Positions 29,523 to 37,692 of a stretch of 64,000 nucleotides of DNA are shown in pieces. The position numbers and the translations under genes are program-made. Position 1 is the first letter of the stretch, and each line of letters opens with the position of its first letter. The stretch spans positions 1 to 64,000 of the forward strand of contig NZ_SMKN01000017.1 of the NCBI RefSeq assembly GCF_004348675.1, read 5' to 3'. The notes beneath the pieces were generated by a model. It was not told the origin of the DNA, searched no databases, and saw only the letters and a list, made by a program, of their open reading frames with translations. The DNA is from Micromonospora sp. KC606. Its GTDB lineage: Bacteria; Actinomycetota; Actinomycetes; Mycobacteriales; Micromonosporaceae.

Positions 29523-30467
29523 ATGATCTCCGCGAAAGGCCTGCATAAGAGATACGAGAAGACGGTCGCGGTGGACGATCTGTCCTTCGAGGTCCGGCCA
29601 GGGGTGGTCACCGGCTTCCTCGGTCCCAATGGCTCGGGGAAGTCCACCACCATGCGGCTGATGCTCGGCCTCGACCACGGCGGGGGCGAGACCCTGTTCG
29701 ACGGTGAGCGGTTCACCTCGATCCGTCGGCCGATGAACTGCGTCGGCACCTTGCTGGAGGCCAAGCAGTTCCACCCCACCCGCTCGGCCCGCAACCACCT
29801 GAAGATGCTCGCCTCCGCCAACGGCATCGCCAACGCCAGGATCGACCGGGTCCTGGACCTGGTCGGGCTCGGCCCGGCCAAGCGCAAGAAGCCCAAGGGC
29901 TACTCGCTGGGCATGTCACAGCGCCTCGGCCTGGCTCAGGCGCTGCTGGGCGACCCGCACACGCTGATGCTGGACGAGCCGACCAACGGCCTCGACCCGC
30001 ACGGCATCCATTGGATGCGCGATCTGCTCAAGAGCCTGGCCGCAGAGGGCCGCACCATCTTCGTCTCCAGCCACCTGCTCTCGGAGATGCAGCTGATGGC
30101 CGACGAGCTGGTCGTCATCGGCCGCGGTCACATGATCTTCAACGGCGACGTCGATCAGTTCGTCCGCGAGTTCACCACGTCCACGGTGATCGTGCGCAGC
30201 CCCTCTGCCGACGCCTTCGTCTCCGCCCTCGAAGCCAAGGGCGCGAGCGTCACCAAGGGCGACGACGGCGAACTGGTCGTCTCGGAAATGGAGATCGGCA
30301 TGGTCGGGCACCTTGCCTTCACCGAGGGTATCGAGCTCACGGAGCTCTCCAGCCGCTCGGCCTCGCTCGAAGAGGCCTTCATGTCCGCGACCGGCGCCGC
30401 AGAGCAGTTCGTCGCCGAACAGCCGATCCAGACCGCTCAGACCCCCGAAGGTGCCAAGAATGCTTGA
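29523..30467 (+). CDS. ABC transporter ATP-binding protein, DrrA-like
   Basis: A 314-residue ATPase. Walker A GPNGSGKS is at residues 34-41, the signature reads YSLGMSQRLGLAQALL, Walker B is LMLDEPTNGLDP and the switch His lies in VSSHLLSEM. The C-terminal 90 residues follow the ABC-2 exporter ATPase pattern (SLEEAFM). ATG 29523 was chosen because it matches the usual MISAKGLHKRY start. Its end overlaps the permease start by 8 bp, so the two genes form one exporter. Confidence 0.95.
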   Translation: MISAKGLHKRYEKTVAVDDLSFEVRPGVVTGFLGPNGSGKSTTMRLMLGLDHGGGETLFDGERFTSIRRPMNCVGTLLEAKQFHPTRSARNHLKMLASANGIANARIDRVLDLVGLGPAKRKKPKGYSLGMSQRLGLAQALLGDPHTLMLDEPTNGLDPHGIHWMRDLLKSLAAEGRTIFVSSHLLSEMQLMADELVVIGRGHMIFNGDVDQFVREFTTSTVIVRSPSADAFVSALEAKGASVTKGDDGELVVSEMEIGMVGHLAFTEGIELTELSSRSASLEEAFMSATGAAEQFVAEQPIQTAQTPEGAKNA

Positions 30468-31245
30468 TGCGCTCAGATTCGAATGGACGCGGCTGCGCAC
30501 GCTCCGCTCGACCTACTGGATGGTCGGCTCCGGCCTGGTGGCCTCCGCCGCGATTCCGGTGGTCCTCGGCCTCGCCGCCAGCGACGAGCCGCTCCATGCC
30601 GACGCCGTGAACATCAGTGTCAACGGCGGGGCGAGTTTCGTGATCCCGTTCCTGGCGGTGTTCATGGCCGTGGTCGGTATCTTCGCGACCGGCCACGAGT
30701 ACCGGCACGGCACGATCCAGCCGACCCTGACCGCGCTTCCGCAGCGCTCGCGCCTGATCCTGGCGAAGATCCTGACCGTCACGGCGCTGACGGCCGTGGC
30801 CACGCTGGTGTCGATGGCGATCAACGCGACCGTGGTGCTCGTCTTCTGGGGCGAGGTCCCGGGCCTATTCGACGACCCCGTACGCTCGGCGCTGCTGGGG
30901 TACCTGGCCTACAACCTGATCTACGCGCTGGTCGGGCTCGGCCTGGGGTTGCTGTTCCGCGGCGTGCCCTCGGCGCTGGTGGTCATCTTCCTGATGCCGC
31001 TGATCATCGAGACCCTGTTCGTCGGGCTCACCATGGTCCCGGCCCTGGAATGGCTGGCGTCGGCCGTGAAGTTCCTGCCGTTCACCGCCGGGGAGGAGTT
31101 GATGTTGACCAGCCCGGCGAACTTCGGTCCCGCAGCTCCGGATTTCGACTTCTTCGACCGCTGGGCCTCGGGTGGCGTGTTCGCGGTCTTCGCGGCCCTG
31201 ATCATCGGTGCCGCCTGGATCCTGTTCAAGAAGCGCGACGCGTAG
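30460..31245 (+). CDS. ABC-2 type transporter permease
   Basis: A 261-residue membrane protein with about six membrane segments: about 21-40, 53-75 (FVIPFLAVFMAVVGIF), 105-130, 145-170, 172-195 and 235-257. It begins MLDALRFEWTRLRTLRSTYW, the normal start of ABC-2 permeases. It overlaps the ATPase gene by 8 bp. The cargo may be a small hydrophobic compound or antibiotic, with regulation by the divergent two-component system. Confidence 0.92.
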   Translation: MLDALRFEWTRLRTLRSTYWMVGSGLVASAAIPVVLGLAASDEPLHADAVNISVNGGASFVIPFLAVFMAVVGIFATGHEYRHGTIQPTLTALPQRSRLILAKILTVTALTAVATLVSMAINATVVLVFWGEVPGLFDDPVRSALLGYLAYNLIYALVGLGLGLLFRGVPSALVVIFLMPLIIETLFVGLTMVPALEWLASAVKFLPFTAGEELMLTSPANFGPAAPDFDFFDRWASGGVFAVFAALIIGAAWILFKKRDA

Positions 31246-31261
31246 TCGCACGACGACGAAG

Positions 31262-31284
31262 GGCCTGGAGCATCGCTCCGGGCC
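31262..31284 (+). terminator. Hairpin after the ABC exporter
   Basis: GGCCTGGAGC (31262-31271) and GCTCCGGGCC (31275-31284) pair with one G-U, around an ATC loop, 17 bp after the permease stop. Confidence 0.6.
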
Positions 31285-31423
31285 TGACGTCTGTGGTGGT
31301 TTCAGCGGCGCGCGACCAGACCGAGATGATGTCCCCGCCGCTGCGCCGGGTTCCGGTGACCCAGCACAACCTCGATAGCATGCGCGCCGGTCACGTCCAC
31401 GGACGTGCTGTACAGCTGAGGAT

Positions 31424-31549
31424 GTGAGGGCCGCCGACAAGGCCCTCGCGGATCTGCGCCAGTCGCGGGAGGATTTCGCGGCCGGCGACACGTTCTCGAT
31501 GGACGAGGTTCGCGCCGAGTTGGAACGGCGCCGCGGTAGGGCGGCCTGA
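31424..31549 (+). CDS. Antitoxin fragment, Phd/RelB-like C-terminus
   Basis: A 41-residue frame, VRAADKALADLRQSREDFAAGDTFSMDEVRAELERRR, ending in TGA that overlaps the toxin start (TGATG). The TFSMDEVRAELERR tail is typical of the toxin-binding end of Phd/RelB antitoxins. The usual 40-50 residue N-terminal DNA-binding part is missing: the frame is closed by a TAG at 31376. It is either a truncated antitoxin that can still bind the toxin or the remnant of a longer one. Confidence 0.55.
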   Translation: MRAADKALADLRQSREDFAAGDTFSMDEVRAELERRRGRAA

Positions 31550-31860
31550 TGCCTCCGCAGGGCGGGCGGCGGGACGACGCGCGCGAGGTGACCAGCCCGT
31601 ATACGGTGGTGTTCTCCCGGCAGGCCCGCCGCAACCTGTACGAGGACCTGCCGCTGGAGGTTGCGGTCGCGGCGACGGAGACCATCCAGCACGCGATCGC
31701 GATCAACCCCTATCGGGCTGGCAAGCCACTCGACGAGCCCTTCGACGGCTTCCACTCCGCCCGCCGCGGCACATACCGGGTCATCTACCGGATCAGCGAG
31801 GCCAAACGCGTCGTGGAGATCCACTCGATTCGCCACCGGCGCGACGACTACCGCTTCTAG
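31549..31860 (+). CDS. RelE/ParE family toxin
   Basis: A 103-residue protein with the RelE-type core SPYTVVFSRQARRNLYEDLP, a central helix, RRGTYRVIYRISEAKRVVEIHSIRHRRDDYR. The C-terminal basic and Tyr residues fit ribosome-dependent mRNA cleavage in RelE enzymes. ATG 31549 overlaps the antitoxin stop; GTG 31588 would give the shorter typical start. Intactness is notable given the shortened antitoxin. Confidence 0.85.
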   Translation: MPPQGGRRDDAREVTSPYTVVFSRQARRNLYEDLPLEVAVAATETIQHAIAINPYRAGKPLDEPFDGFHSARRGTYRVIYRISEAKRVVEIHSIRHRRDDYRF

Positions 31861-31964
31861 GGCCACGTCTGGAACCGCGCTTCATTGGGCTGGCCTGCCC
31901 ACTCGCAGTGGTAGCGGGCCACCGGCGATGGTCACCGACTGGTTCGCATGGTGATGCCTCCGGC

Positions 31965-32422
31965 TCACCCGAAACCGCGGGGTTGCCGGCCCAGCCCCCA
32001 GTCCGTCACCAGCCACCGGCCGTTACGTTTGAAGATGTTGGCCGGCTTGAGGTCTCGGCGGATCCAGCCGCGTTGGTGCGTTCTCGCAGTGCTTCACGCA
32101 CTGATGTGACGAGACCGCGAAGCGTTGCCGGGCTGCCCAACTCGGTGGCCAGCGTTTGGGCTGTGTCGGCGGCCAAGGGCATGAGGAACCAGTCGTAGGT
32201 GTGGCTGAGATCCAGAAGGACGGGCGTGACGTGGGGGTGACCCTGCATGTACAGGTGTCGCCCAGCTCGGCGTGCGGGGTTTCCGCCGTGCCCTTCTCGA
32301 CCGCGTCCGGCAGCCGGTGCTCCGCCCGCCAGGCGCGGTCGGCGCGCCGGGCATGGTGGAGGACTGCCTCGGCGAGGTCGACGTCGGGGTGTCACCAGTC
32401 CGACGATCGTGGGAAGGGTCAC
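31965..32422 (-). pseudogene. Ser/Thr protein kinase remnant, frameshifted
   Basis: On the minus strand one frame gives HPHVTPVLLDLSHTYDWFLMPLA, then AADTAQTLATELGSPATLRGLV. After a frameshift near 32070-32085 another frame gives HQRGWIRRDLKPANIF and GRWLVTDWGLGR, the catalytic-loop and DFG-like motifs of a protein kinase, ending at 31965. The N-lobe is missing or lies in a third frame (HPDVDLAEAVLHHARRADRAW) at about 32290-32400. The gene is therefore broken. Confidence 0.75.
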
Positions 32423-32883
32423 GGTGGCGCGTTGTCCAGTTGTTCGAGGATGCGGTTGGAGAGCCGTGCGAGGGTGGCGAGTTCATCCGGGCTGAGGGCG
32501 TCGATGACCAGGCGGCGGACCGTGGCGACATGGTGGGGTGCGGCGGCCTCGATGGTTCTGCGGCCGTCCGGTGTGATGGCGACGAAGGCAGAGCGTCCGT
32601 CCTCCGAGCATTCTTCCCGGGCCACCAGGCCGCGTTTGATCATCCTGGCGATCTGGTGGGACAGGCGGCTCTGTTCCCACTCGATGGTGTTGGCGAGGTC
32701 CTGGAATCTTTGCCGACCGTCGGGGGTGTCGGTGAGGGCGACGAGGATCTGAAAGTCGGCGCCGGATAGTTTGTGGGCCTTCAGGTCACGCTCCAGTGTG
32801 GCCCAGAGCTTCTGGTGCAGGCGGATGAAGGCACGCCAGGCGTGCTGCTCGGCGGGGCTCAGCCACGCGGGTCTGCCGTTCAT
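32419..32883 (-). CDS. MarR family transcriptional regulator
   Basis: A 154-residue protein from ATG 32883, or 167 from ATG 32922. The winged helix contains FQDLANTIEWEQSRLSHQIARMIKRGLVAREECSEDGRSAFVAITPDGRRTIE. The divergent NmrA-like gene starts at 33009, and three related 15-bp repeats fill the space between (32908-32965), implying autoregulation and control of the divergent gene. The shorter start was preferred by analogy with the other MarR in this window, which begins directly before WLSP. Confidence 0.88.
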   Translation of the reverse strand: MNGRPAWLSPAEQHAWRAFIRLHQKLWATLERDLKAHKLSGADFQILVALTDTPDGRQRFQDLANTIEWEQSRLSHQIARMIKRGLVAREECSEDGRSAFVAITPDGRRTIEAAAPHHVATVRRLVIDALSPDELATLARLSNRILEQLDNAPP

Positions 32884-32906
32884 AGGCAACGAGTTTACCT
32901 CAATGC

Positions 32907-32965
32907 TTGACATGTCATGCATCCGTGATTAGCGTACATGACGCATCATCTGACACGTCATGTAT
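32907..32965. promoter_or_regulatory. Operator repeats between marR and the NmrA-like gene
   Basis: Three copies of a TGAC..GTCATG-type element are visible: TGACATGTCATGCAT (32908-32922), the inverse complement TGATGCGTCATGTAC (32935-32949) and TGACACGTCATGTAT (32951-32965). The first copy contains the palindrome TGACATGTCA. TTGACA at 32907-32912 with TAGCGT at 32930-32935 (17-bp spacing) could be a plus-strand promoter overlapped by the operator. This is a likely MarR binding region. Confidence 0.7.
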
Positions 32966-33008
32966 TTCGGTGGGTGTCGCCCCCTGACCCAACAAGAAGG
33001 AGAAGACC

Positions 33009-33953
33009 GTGGCTGAGCAGAGAGTGATCGCGGTGGTCGGCGCGACCGGCGCTCAAGGTGGCGGGCTGGCCAGGGCGATCCTGGCCGACGCCGGTGGTGG
33101 GTTCGCGGTACGTGCGCTGACCCGCCGTCCCGACTCGGACAGCGCACGCGAGCTCGAGGCCTTGGGTGCCGAGGTGGTAGAGGCCGACATCAGCGACCAG
33201 TGGAGCATGACGAAGGCGTTCGATGGGGCGTATGGGGCGTTCCTGGTGACCAACTTCTGGGAGCACATGTCACCCGAGCAGGAGAAGCAGGACGCGGCAA
33301 ACATGGCTCGGGCCGCCGGGACTGCCGGCGTGAGCCATGTGATCTGGTCGACGCTGGACGACACCCGCGAGCACATCCCACTGCACGACGAGCGTATGCC
33401 GACGCTGATGGGTAGCTACAAGGTGCCGCACTTCGATGCCAAGGCCGAGGCCAACCAGTTCTTCACCGACGCCGGGGTGCCGACCACCTTCCTGCAGACC
33501 ACTTTCTACTGGGAGAACCTGCTTGGCCCGATGGCGCCGAAACGGGGAGACGACGGCCGGCTCGTGCTGGCCATGCCGATGGCCGACAGTCCGCTGGCCG
33601 GCATCGCCGTCGAAGACATCGGCAAGACCGCCTACGGCATCCTCCGCCGCGGCGGTGACCTCGTTGGCCGCACCGTACCCATCGCCGGCGAGCACCTGAC
33701 CGGCACGCAGATGGCCGAGCAGCTCAGCGCGGCCCTGGGCGAAGAGGTGGTGTACGCGCCGGTGCCCTTCGACGCGGTACGGGCACAGCCGTTCCCCGCC
33801 GCGGCCGAGACCGGGAACATGTTCCAGTTCTACGCGGAAGTGCCGCAGTTCAACGCGGTCCGCGACCTCGACGTCGTCCGCGACCTGAACCCGCAACTGC
33901 AGACGTTCCAGCAGTGGCTGGACGCACACAAGCACGCCTTCGCCAGCGCCTGA
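33009..33953 (+). CDS. NmrA-like NAD(P)-binding protein
   Basis: A 314-residue Rossmann-fold protein with the dinucleotide motif GATGAQG at residues 11-17. It has features of the NmrA/HSCARG subgroup: VIWSTLDDTREHIPLHDERMPTLMGSYKVPHFDAKAEANQFF. Such proteins sense NADP redox state or act as quinone or ketone reductases. GTG 33009 is preceded by GAAGGAGAAG. It is divergent from a MarR gene and probably controlled by it through the repeats at 32907-32965. Confidence 0.9.
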   Translation: MAEQRVIAVVGATGAQGGGLARAILADAGGGFAVRALTRRPDSDSARELEALGAEVVEADISDQWSMTKAFDGAYGAFLVTNFWEHMSPEQEKQDAANMARAAGTAGVSHVIWSTLDDTREHIPLHDERMPTLMGSYKVPHFDAKAEANQFFTDAGVPTTFLQTTFYWENLLGPMAPKRGDDGRLVLAMPMADSPLAGIAVEDIGKTAYGILRRGGDLVGRTVPIAGEHLTGTQMAEQLSAALGEEVVYAPVPFDAVRAQPFPAAAETGNMFQFYAEVPQFNAVRDLDVVRDLNPQLQTFQQWLDAHKHAFASA

Positions 33954-34163
33954 CGGGCGCCCCGGCGAACCTCATTCCACCCATCTACCCCCCCGGGGCC
34001 CCGGCGTTCCCGCGAAAGGCCGCTTCCGTCCCGTCGTGACGGCAGCGACTAACCCGACCTTGTCGCTGATCACGGCTGTTGGAGCCGAGGTCGCATCACC
34101 GGAGCACATCGGGACGCATCACGACAACGTCGAGGCCCTGTCTTACCCCTGATTGGTCAACTC

Positions 34164-34544
34164 ATGAACATCGTTCTGTGGATTCTGGCCGGCCTGCTCG
34201 CCGCGCTCTTCCTGGCCGCTGGCGGCGCGAAACTGGCCCAGCCGAAGGACAAGCTCGTCGCCTCGCCGAACATGGCGTGGGCCCAGGACTTCTCTCCGGG
34301 CACGATCAAACTGATCGGCGCTTTGGAGGTGCTGGCCGCGGTCGGGCTGATCCTGCCCGCCGCGCTGGACATCATCCCCGTCCTGGTGCCGATGGCAGCC
34401 GTCGGCCTTGTGCTGCTGATGGTCGGGGCGGCGATAACCCACGCCAGACGCAAGGAGCCCAGCGCGATCGTGACGAACCTGGTGTTGGTCGCGCTGGCCG
34501 GCGTGGTGGCGTGGGGCCGCTTCGGCCCGTACCCCTTCACCTGA
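34164..34544 (+). CDS. DoxX-family membrane protein
   Basis: A 126-residue protein with four hydrophobic helices: about 4-22 (VLWILAGLLAALFLAAGG), 47-66, 71-90 and 99-116. The pattern GGAKL near the first helix and the overall length match DoxX-like proteins. Their function is mostly unknown; some belong to thiol-stress membrane complexes. It follows the NmrA-like gene by 210 bp and may share its response to MarR. Confidence 0.82.
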   Translation: MNIVLWILAGLLAALFLAAGGAKLAQPKDKLVASPNMAWAQDFSPGTIKLIGALEVLAAVGLILPAALDIIPVLVPMAAVGLVLLMVGAAITHARRKEPSAIVTNLVLVALAGVVAWGRFGPYPFT

Positions 34545-34613
34545 TCGCCATCAGCGTCTGTACAGGAAGGAACGCCATTCGTCACCGTCGACTACATCGA
34601 CTGGTACAGCGGA

Positions 34614-34646
34614 GGGTGCCCCGGCGAACGCGTCGCCGGGGCACCC
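34614..34646 (+). terminator. Strong 14-bp hairpin downstream of the DoxX gene
   Basis: GGGTGCCCCGGCGA (34614-34627) pairs perfectly with TCGCCGGGGCACCC (34633-34646), with a 5-nt loop. It starts 70 bp after the DoxX stop and has no T tract. It is the longest perfect short-loop stem in the window. Confidence 0.6.
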
Positions 34647-34789
34647 CGTCAAGGTCGTCATCCACCCCGCTGGTGTTCTCACGAAACACCCCCGGGCAGG
34701 TGTTGCGATGACCAGCTCAATCCAGCCTGTGAGGACCGCCCGACTCGGTCTCCGGCGACGAGGCTGCGCCCCGCTTCCGGAAAGGCCCT

Positions 34790-35235
34790 CAATCGAGCCC
34801 TGGTCGCGCCCGCAGACCTCGAGCGGTGGGTGGCCGAATGTGACGAGCTCCCGACTGTGTTACCGCCGACTTCGCAACCTTCCAGTTTGCGCTGTCACTG
34901 CGAGAAGCGATCTACCGACTTGCGCTCATCCGCATGCTCGACTGGCCCTTCGATCCGGGCAGCCTCAAGATCGTCTACGACGCGGCCGCCGGACCGGTGC
35001 CCACGATCAAGCTCAGTGACGCAGGTTCGCACATGTCGGGAGTCCTCCTCGCCGTACTCTCCCAAATCGCCAGAAGCGGGATCGCCGTGCTCGCCGATCC
35101 GCACGCCTGTTTCAAGGAGTGCGGTCGCACTGGCTGCGCTCGTATCTATCTCGACCGCTCCCTCGGCGCCCGGCGCACCGCATGTTCTCCAATGCGGTTT
35201 CTCGGGCACGCCGGGACGAGCGTGTGTGTGAGCGT
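34790..35235 (+). pseudogene. CGNR zinc-finger (ABATE domain) protein remnant
   Basis: One frame reads LNRALVAPADLERWVAECDELPTVLPPTS. After a frameshift near 34865-34870 another gives ATFQFALSLREAIYRLAL and MLDWPFDPGSLKIVYDAAAGPVPTIKLSDAG, then FKECGRTGCARIYLDRS and GARRTACSPM. This is the ABATE plus CGNR zinc-finger pattern of actinobacterial regulators. The first Cys pair remains, but the CGNR motif is destroyed by a second shift. No single intact frame spans the gene. Confidence 0.72.
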
Positions 35236-35453
35236 CGAAGGTGGCACCCGTGCTCCGCACCAGGCTCCGTTGAGCTTGCCAGCGCTCCTCGTCGATGGGA
35301 GCGAGTCGGATGGTTACTTCGATGAGTAGCCCTCGGTCAGCGGTCACGCACCGAAGGTATTGACTGCTACCGAGGGCTATCAAGGCCGCTATGGCGCTTT
35401 GGCTGGGCGCAGAACGACGCGATCATCCATGATCTCGGCCGGGCCGTGCAGGG

Positions 35454-36060
35454 TCAGTCACGAAGTGCGACGGCGGCGGCGCCGACGACGAACCCGTTGG
35501 CGTTGTCGATCATGTGTTGAGACCGCACTCGGGGATCGCCACCGCCTCGACACCTGCGGCGGCCCGCTGGTCGGCGTCGGAACCTAGTCCGTTCGCAGCC
35601 GGACACAGCAGCGTCCGTGCAACCGGGAGGCGTTCCAGGTGCTCGCGCGGGGTCGGCGTACTTCCGAGCGGCATGTTCATCGCCGTGCGGTATGGGGCCT
35701 GCGGCCCGGCCAGTCGCCCCGTGCCGGCCCACCCTGGACCGACGTGGCCCATCGTCTCGACCCGGCCGTGGTCGAGGAACTCGGCCTCGGTCCCGGTAGA
35801 CCCCGATGTCCGAGCTTCTCGAGGGAGTCGGTGACCTCGACGGCGGAGTGGGCGGGTGCTTGACCTTCGGCAGCGGCCGCACCGGGTCCAGCACCGGATC
35901 GACCAGCACCATTCGGCGCACCAGCTCGGGATGGCTAGCCGCGAGCACGCACGCGATGGCGCCGCCGAGGCTGTGCACGATCACGTCGGCCCGGACCACC
36001 GCGACGGGGTCGGATCGCAAATAATCGAAGATTGTCGATGAAATGACGCTTTCCTGCCGG
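35454..36060 (-). pseudogene. Alpha/beta hydrolase remnant
   Basis: At about 35890-36040 the minus strand encodes DVIVHSLGGAIACVLAASHPELVRRMVLVDPVLDPVRPLPKVK, including the nucleophile Ser of an H-S-x-G-G elbow. Past frameshifts, another frame gives AGVEAVAIPECGLNT and the first returns with MIDNANGFVVGAAAVALRD at the end. The N-terminal half and the Asp/His catalytic region are disrupted. The stop is at 35454. Confidence 0.7.
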
Positions 36061-36118
36061 ACATGTAGCTGATGCTGGGCGGCCCCGTCCAGTACTGGCC
36101 CAGGTGAAGGGAGCTCAG

Positions 36119-36640
36119 TTGGCACGCGCCGCACCCCCCTCGCGTGATGGCGATGCCGCCACCCGGTTCGAGGCTTTGTACCGGGCATGCTACGGAGATC
36201 TGCTCCGGTATGCCCTGCGCCGCTCGGACCGACCGGAGATGGCCGCCGATGTGGTGGCGGACACCTTCGTCGTCGCCTGGCAACGCATCGACGACATCCC
36301 GGCGGACAACGAAAGGGCGTGGCTCTTCGGGGTGGCCCGCAATGTTCTCGCAAACCAGCATCGGACCGCCCGCCGCGCCACCAGGCTCGCCAGCAGACTG
36401 CGCGATGAGCTCGCTCACGTCACGGTGACCCAGCCAGACGTCCCCGCCGACGTGGCTGCCGCCTTCCGTGAACTTCCGGACGCCGACCAGGAGCTCCTGC
36501 GTCTCGTGGTCTGGGAGGAGCTGACAGCTGACGAACTGGCGTTGACCCTCGACTGCTCCGCGAACGCCGTACGCATCCGCCTGCACCGCGCCCGCCGCCG
36601 GTTCGCCGAGGCATTGCGGGCCTCCTTCCTCACAACGTGA
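36119..36640 (+). CDS. ECF-type RNA polymerase sigma factor
   Basis: A 173-residue (from TTG 36119) or 178-residue (from GTG 36104) sigma-70 family protein. Region 2 is FEALYRACYGDLLRYALRRSDRPEMAADVVADTFVVAWQRIDDIP, and region 4 is FRELPDADQELLRLVVWEELTADELALTLDCSANAVRIRLHRARRRF. TTG 36119 was chosen because AAGGGAG lies 5 bp upstream. The gene at 36668 encodes its likely membrane-bound partner and follows after 27 bp. Confidence 0.9.
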   Translation: MARAAPPSRDGDAATRFEALYRACYGDLLRYALRRSDRPEMAADVVADTFVVAWQRIDDIPADNERAWLFGVARNVLANQHRTARRATRLASRLRDELAHVTVTQPDVPADVAAAFRELPDADQELLRLVVWEELTADELALTLDCSANAVRIRLHRARRRFAEALRASFLTT

Positions 36641-36667
36641 AAACCGATCGCACGACATGACGAAGGA

Positions 36668-37576
36668 ATGACCATGACCGACACCGACGAGCAGCACGAC
36701 CGGCTGATCCGGCTGCTGTCCCCACAGTTCTCCATCCCCCGCTCCGCGTCGGAGCCGACCGGGCCCGCCGCCGACGAACTACGCCAACTCATCATGGGAG
36801 TGCCCACCGTGTCGCCGGTAACCGAACTCACGAAGCAGGACGTTCAGCCGACCAAGGCCGCAGGCGGCCGTCACAAGACCTGGAGCCTGCGCCGGCGCCT
36901 CGCCTTCGCGGGGCCGGCCCTGGCGGGGTTGGGCGCGCTGGCCTTCGTCGTCAGCGCTGTGCTGCCGGAATCCAGCCCCGTCGGCCCGACCCCGGCACAA
37001 GCCAACACGCTTCAGATCAGCCAGGAAGGGGCTCACCTCGACGTCAAGATTCTGGACTCCGTTGCCGACCCGCAGCGATACAAGGCCGAACTCGCCCGGC
37101 ACGGGCTCAACATCGATCTCAAGCTGGCACCCGCCACCGCGGATCGGGTCGGACGGATCATCTTCCTGGAGGAGAGCAGCCCGGGCATCACCACCATCGA
37201 GGCGCCGGGCGACTGTACCGCTGGCGGCAACTGCTCCGTCGGCGTCCGGGTGCCGCTGGACTACAAGGGTCAGGCGGTAATCGTCTTCGGCCGTACGCCG
37301 AAGACCGGCGAGACCGTCGAGGGCGATGCCCCGGTCCTCACCGAGGGGCAGGAGGCGGAACTGAAGGCACTGGAGGGCAAACGGGTGTCCGACGCGCGTC
37401 GGGCGTTGACCGCCCGAGGTCAGACCGCCACCTACCGGGTGGGCTTCGAGTCCCGCGAGGCGGCCGCCGACCAGGTGCCGGACAGCTGGTACGTCTACGA
37501 CACCGAGCCCTTGGCCAACAACGTCGTGGTGCTGTGGGTCTCCGCCGACGGGAAGGAGCCGGCTGCCGGTTCCTGA
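36668..37576 (+). CDS. Membrane-anchored partner of the ECF sigma factor
   Basis: A 302-residue protein with a cytoplasmic N-terminus, a single membrane segment at about 81-103 (AFAGPALAGLGALAFVVSAVLP) and an extracytoplasmic domain rich in beta-strand-like segments. It resembles the CU044_5270-type proteins encoded after actinobacterial ECF sigma genes, which are thought to act as anti-sigma factors. No zinc-binding anti-sigma motif is visible, so the role is inferred from position. Two Cys (in GDCTAGGNCSVGV) may form a disulfide. Confidence 0.75.
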   Translation: MTMTDTDEQHDRLIRLLSPQFSIPRSASEPTGPAADELRQLIMGVPTVSPVTELTKQDVQPTKAAGGRHKTWSLRRRLAFAGPALAGLGALAFVVSAVLPESSPVGPTPAQANTLQISQEGAHLDVKILDSVADPQRYKAELARHGLNIDLKLAPATADRVGRIIFLEESSPGITTIEAPGDCTAGGNCSVGVRVPLDYKGQAVIVFGRTPKTGETVEGDAPVLTEGQEAELKALEGKRVSDARRALTARGQTATYRVGFESREAAADQVPDSWYVYDTEPLANNVVVLWVSADGKEPAAGS

Positions 37577-37692
37577 CGTCGGAACGCCGCTCGGTGAACG
37601 CCAATGCGTGAGTAATCTTGGCTCCGGGCAGCGCTGAGACAACGCGGAAGAATGGTCGCAGCAGCTCGTCGGCCCGGCGACGGTGGTGGGGG

